In this document: one piece after another, positions 6,232 to 6,995 of the stretch
How the letters are laid out: each line of letters begins with the position of its first letter
Position numbering within the stretch: position 1 is the first letter of the stretch
NCBI GenBank assembly: GCA_050290145.1
Contig: JBNKHC010000029.1
Span: forward strand, 1 to 6,995
Origin: Pelagibius sp050290145
Lineage (GTDB): Bacteria > Pseudomonadota > Alphaproteobacteria > Kiloniellales > Kiloniellaceae
DNA length: 6,995 nt
Reading direction: 5' to 3'
Made by a program: the position numbers and the translations under genes
Notes under the pieces: generated by a model
The model's database searches: none
Told to the model about the DNA's origin: nothing
What the model saw: only the letters and a program-made list of their open reading frames with translations

Positions 6232-6289
6232 CCCTCCTTAAGTGCAGTTGTCCGCCAGCCGGAAAATCGCCACCCTGGGTAGCAAAGAA

Positions 6290-6313
6290 CACACCCCAAA
6301 ACCGGGAGGTGTG
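6290..6313 (+). other. Inverted repeat in the phosphoesterase leader
   Basis: CACACC (6290-6295) and GGTGTG (6308-6313) are perfect 6-base inverted arms separated by 12 bases (CCAAAACCGGGA). It ends ten bases before the ribosome site at 6323. It could be an operator half-site pair or an RNA stem. No good sigma-70 promoter was found in 6216-6335, so the transcription start here is unknown. Confidence 0.3.
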
Positions 6314-6322
6314 GCTGCGCAA

Positions 6323-6328
6323 GGGAGG
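6323..6328 (+). promoter_or_regulatory. Ribosome binding site of the phosphoesterase gene
   Basis: GGGAGG lies seven bases upstream of the ATG at 6336, the strongest Shine-Dalgarno match in the window. It fixes the start at 6336 rather than the in-frame ATG at 6354, and so argues against a longer N-terminus with a signal peptide. Confidence 0.75.
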
Positions 6329-6335
6329 CCCGCCC

Positions 6336-6995
6336 ATGGAAACGACGCGGATCATGGAACAGATCGGCCACGTCGTCGTGGTCATGATGGAGAACCGTTC
6401 CCTCGACAACCTGCTGGGCTGGCTCTACGACGCCGGCAAGCCGCAGCGCATCGTGCCGCCGGGCAGCGGCGATGCCTTCGACGGCCTTTCCGGCGGTGAC
6501 CACTACAACGAATACAAGGGCAAGAAGCTGCCGGTGGCCCACGGCACCGGAAAGTTCCCACAGCCGCTGCGCGTGCCCCAGTACGACCCGCACGAGCCTT
6601 TCGACCATGTCACCGTCCAGCTCTTCGCCAACGGGAACGGCGATCTGCCCAACCCCTTGAAGCCCGGCACGCCGGCGAAGATGCAGGGCTTCGCCTACGA
6701 CTACGATGCCTTCTACGAGAGCTGGGAAGGATTGGCGGAGGTCATGGGCGCCTACGACACCAAGCAGCTGCCCGCGCTCAGCGGGCTGGCCGGCGCCTAT
6801 GCGGTCAGCGACCGCTGGTTCTCCTCGGTGCCGACGCAGACCAACCCCAACCGCGCCTTCAGCCTCTGCGGCACCTCGCTGGGACGGGTGAAGAACCTGC
6901 ACACCTCGGCGGTCGAGCAGTTCAAGACCAGGACCATCTGGAACGCCCTGCCCAAGAACGTGAGCTGGGGGATCTACTACAAGGACCCCTGGAAA
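6336..6995 (+). CDS. Phosphoesterase family protein (phospholipase C/AcpA-like), N-terminal part
   Basis: The frame is open for 220 codons from the ATG at 6336 to the last base, so the protein is incomplete at its C-terminus. Close to the start is HVVVVMMENRSLDNLLGW (residues 12-29), the signature of the phosphoesterase family that includes bacterial phospholipases C and Francisella AcpA. The Glu-Asn pair (19-20) should bind the active-site metal. Later, DRWFSSVPTQTNPNRAF (about 162-178) matches the conserved segment in this family that carries the Ser/Thr nucleophile; which residue serves here is not certain. The expected reaction is hydrolysis of phosphate mono- or diesters, such as phospholipid head groups. 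Family members are often exported with a Tat or Sec signal, but only 11 residues (METTRIMEQIG) precede the catalytic motif and they are not a signal peptide. The C-terminal metal ligands lie outside the window. Confidence 0.87.
   Translation, partial: METTRIMEQIGHVVVVMMENRSLDNLLGWLYDAGKPQRIVPPGSGDAFDGLSGGDHYNEYKGKKLPVAHGTGKFPQPLRVPQYDPHEPFDHVTVQLFANGNGDLPNPLKPGTPAKMQGFAYDYDAFYESWEGLAEVMGAYDTKQLPALSGLAGAYAVSDRWFSSVPTQTNPNRAFSLCGTSLGRVKNLHTSAVEQFKTRTIWNALPKNVSWGIYYKDPWK

Noticed and set aside
6242..6499. An 85-codon plus-strand frame beginning at GTG upstream of the phosphoesterase gene.
   Set aside because: It overlaps the phosphoesterase start in another frame, has no ribosome site and gives an Arg-rich translation typical of a shifted frame.
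5037..6902. A 621-codon open frame on the minus strand across gluQ, the DUF3137 gene and the phosphoesterase gene.
   Set aside because: It lies antisense to three genes with clear family motifs or ribosome sites. Long stop-free antisense frames are expected where third positions are strongly G/C. Its translation shows no family motif that I recognise.

Overview
The window is about 7 kb of GC-rich bacterial chromosome. Strong G/C preference at third codon positions, the HNH endonuclease at the left edge and the Cache-type chemoreceptor suggest an alphaproteobacterium, perhaps of the Rhodospirillales/Kiloniellales kind. That placement is inference from protein character, not from a marker gene. 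There is no RNA gene, insertion sequence, phage gene or CRISPR array. The content looks like ordinary housekeeping and chemotaxis genes, and I do not see a convincing new multi-gene system.

Layout: (1) 1-309, minus strand, the first 103 codons of an HNH endonuclease. (2) 310-617, a 308-base AT-richer divergent intergenic region with promoter-like sequences, two related short palindromes and a leader hairpin. (3) 618-2855, plus strand, a complete methyl-accepting chemotaxis protein with a periplasmic Cache-type sensor. (4) 2874-3566 and 3595-4275, minus strand, a two-gene unit: an AlkA-type 3-methyladenine DNA glycosylase, then a phospholipase/carboxylesterase-family serine hydrolase 28 bases downstream. 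The hydrolase converges on the chemoreceptor with an 18-base gap. (5) 4315-5187 and 5184-6215, plus strand, gluQ (glutamyl-Q tRNA(Asp) synthetase) overlapping by ATGA with a two-TM DUF3137-type membrane protein whose N-terminus is a five-unit GPEAP repeat. Only 39 bases separate gluQ from the divergent glycosylase gene. (6) 6336-6995, plus strand, the first 220 codons of a phosphoesterase (phospholipase C/acid phosphatase superfamily), which runs off the right edge.

The genes do not form one obvious pathway. Real couplings seen in the sequence are the glycosylase-hydrolase unit and the translationally coupled gluQ-DUF3137 pair. The most notable non-coding structure lies upstream of the chemoreceptor. 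The most notable coding oddities are the in-frame 15-bp minisatellite in the DUF3137 gene and the lack of any export signal on the phosphoesterase.
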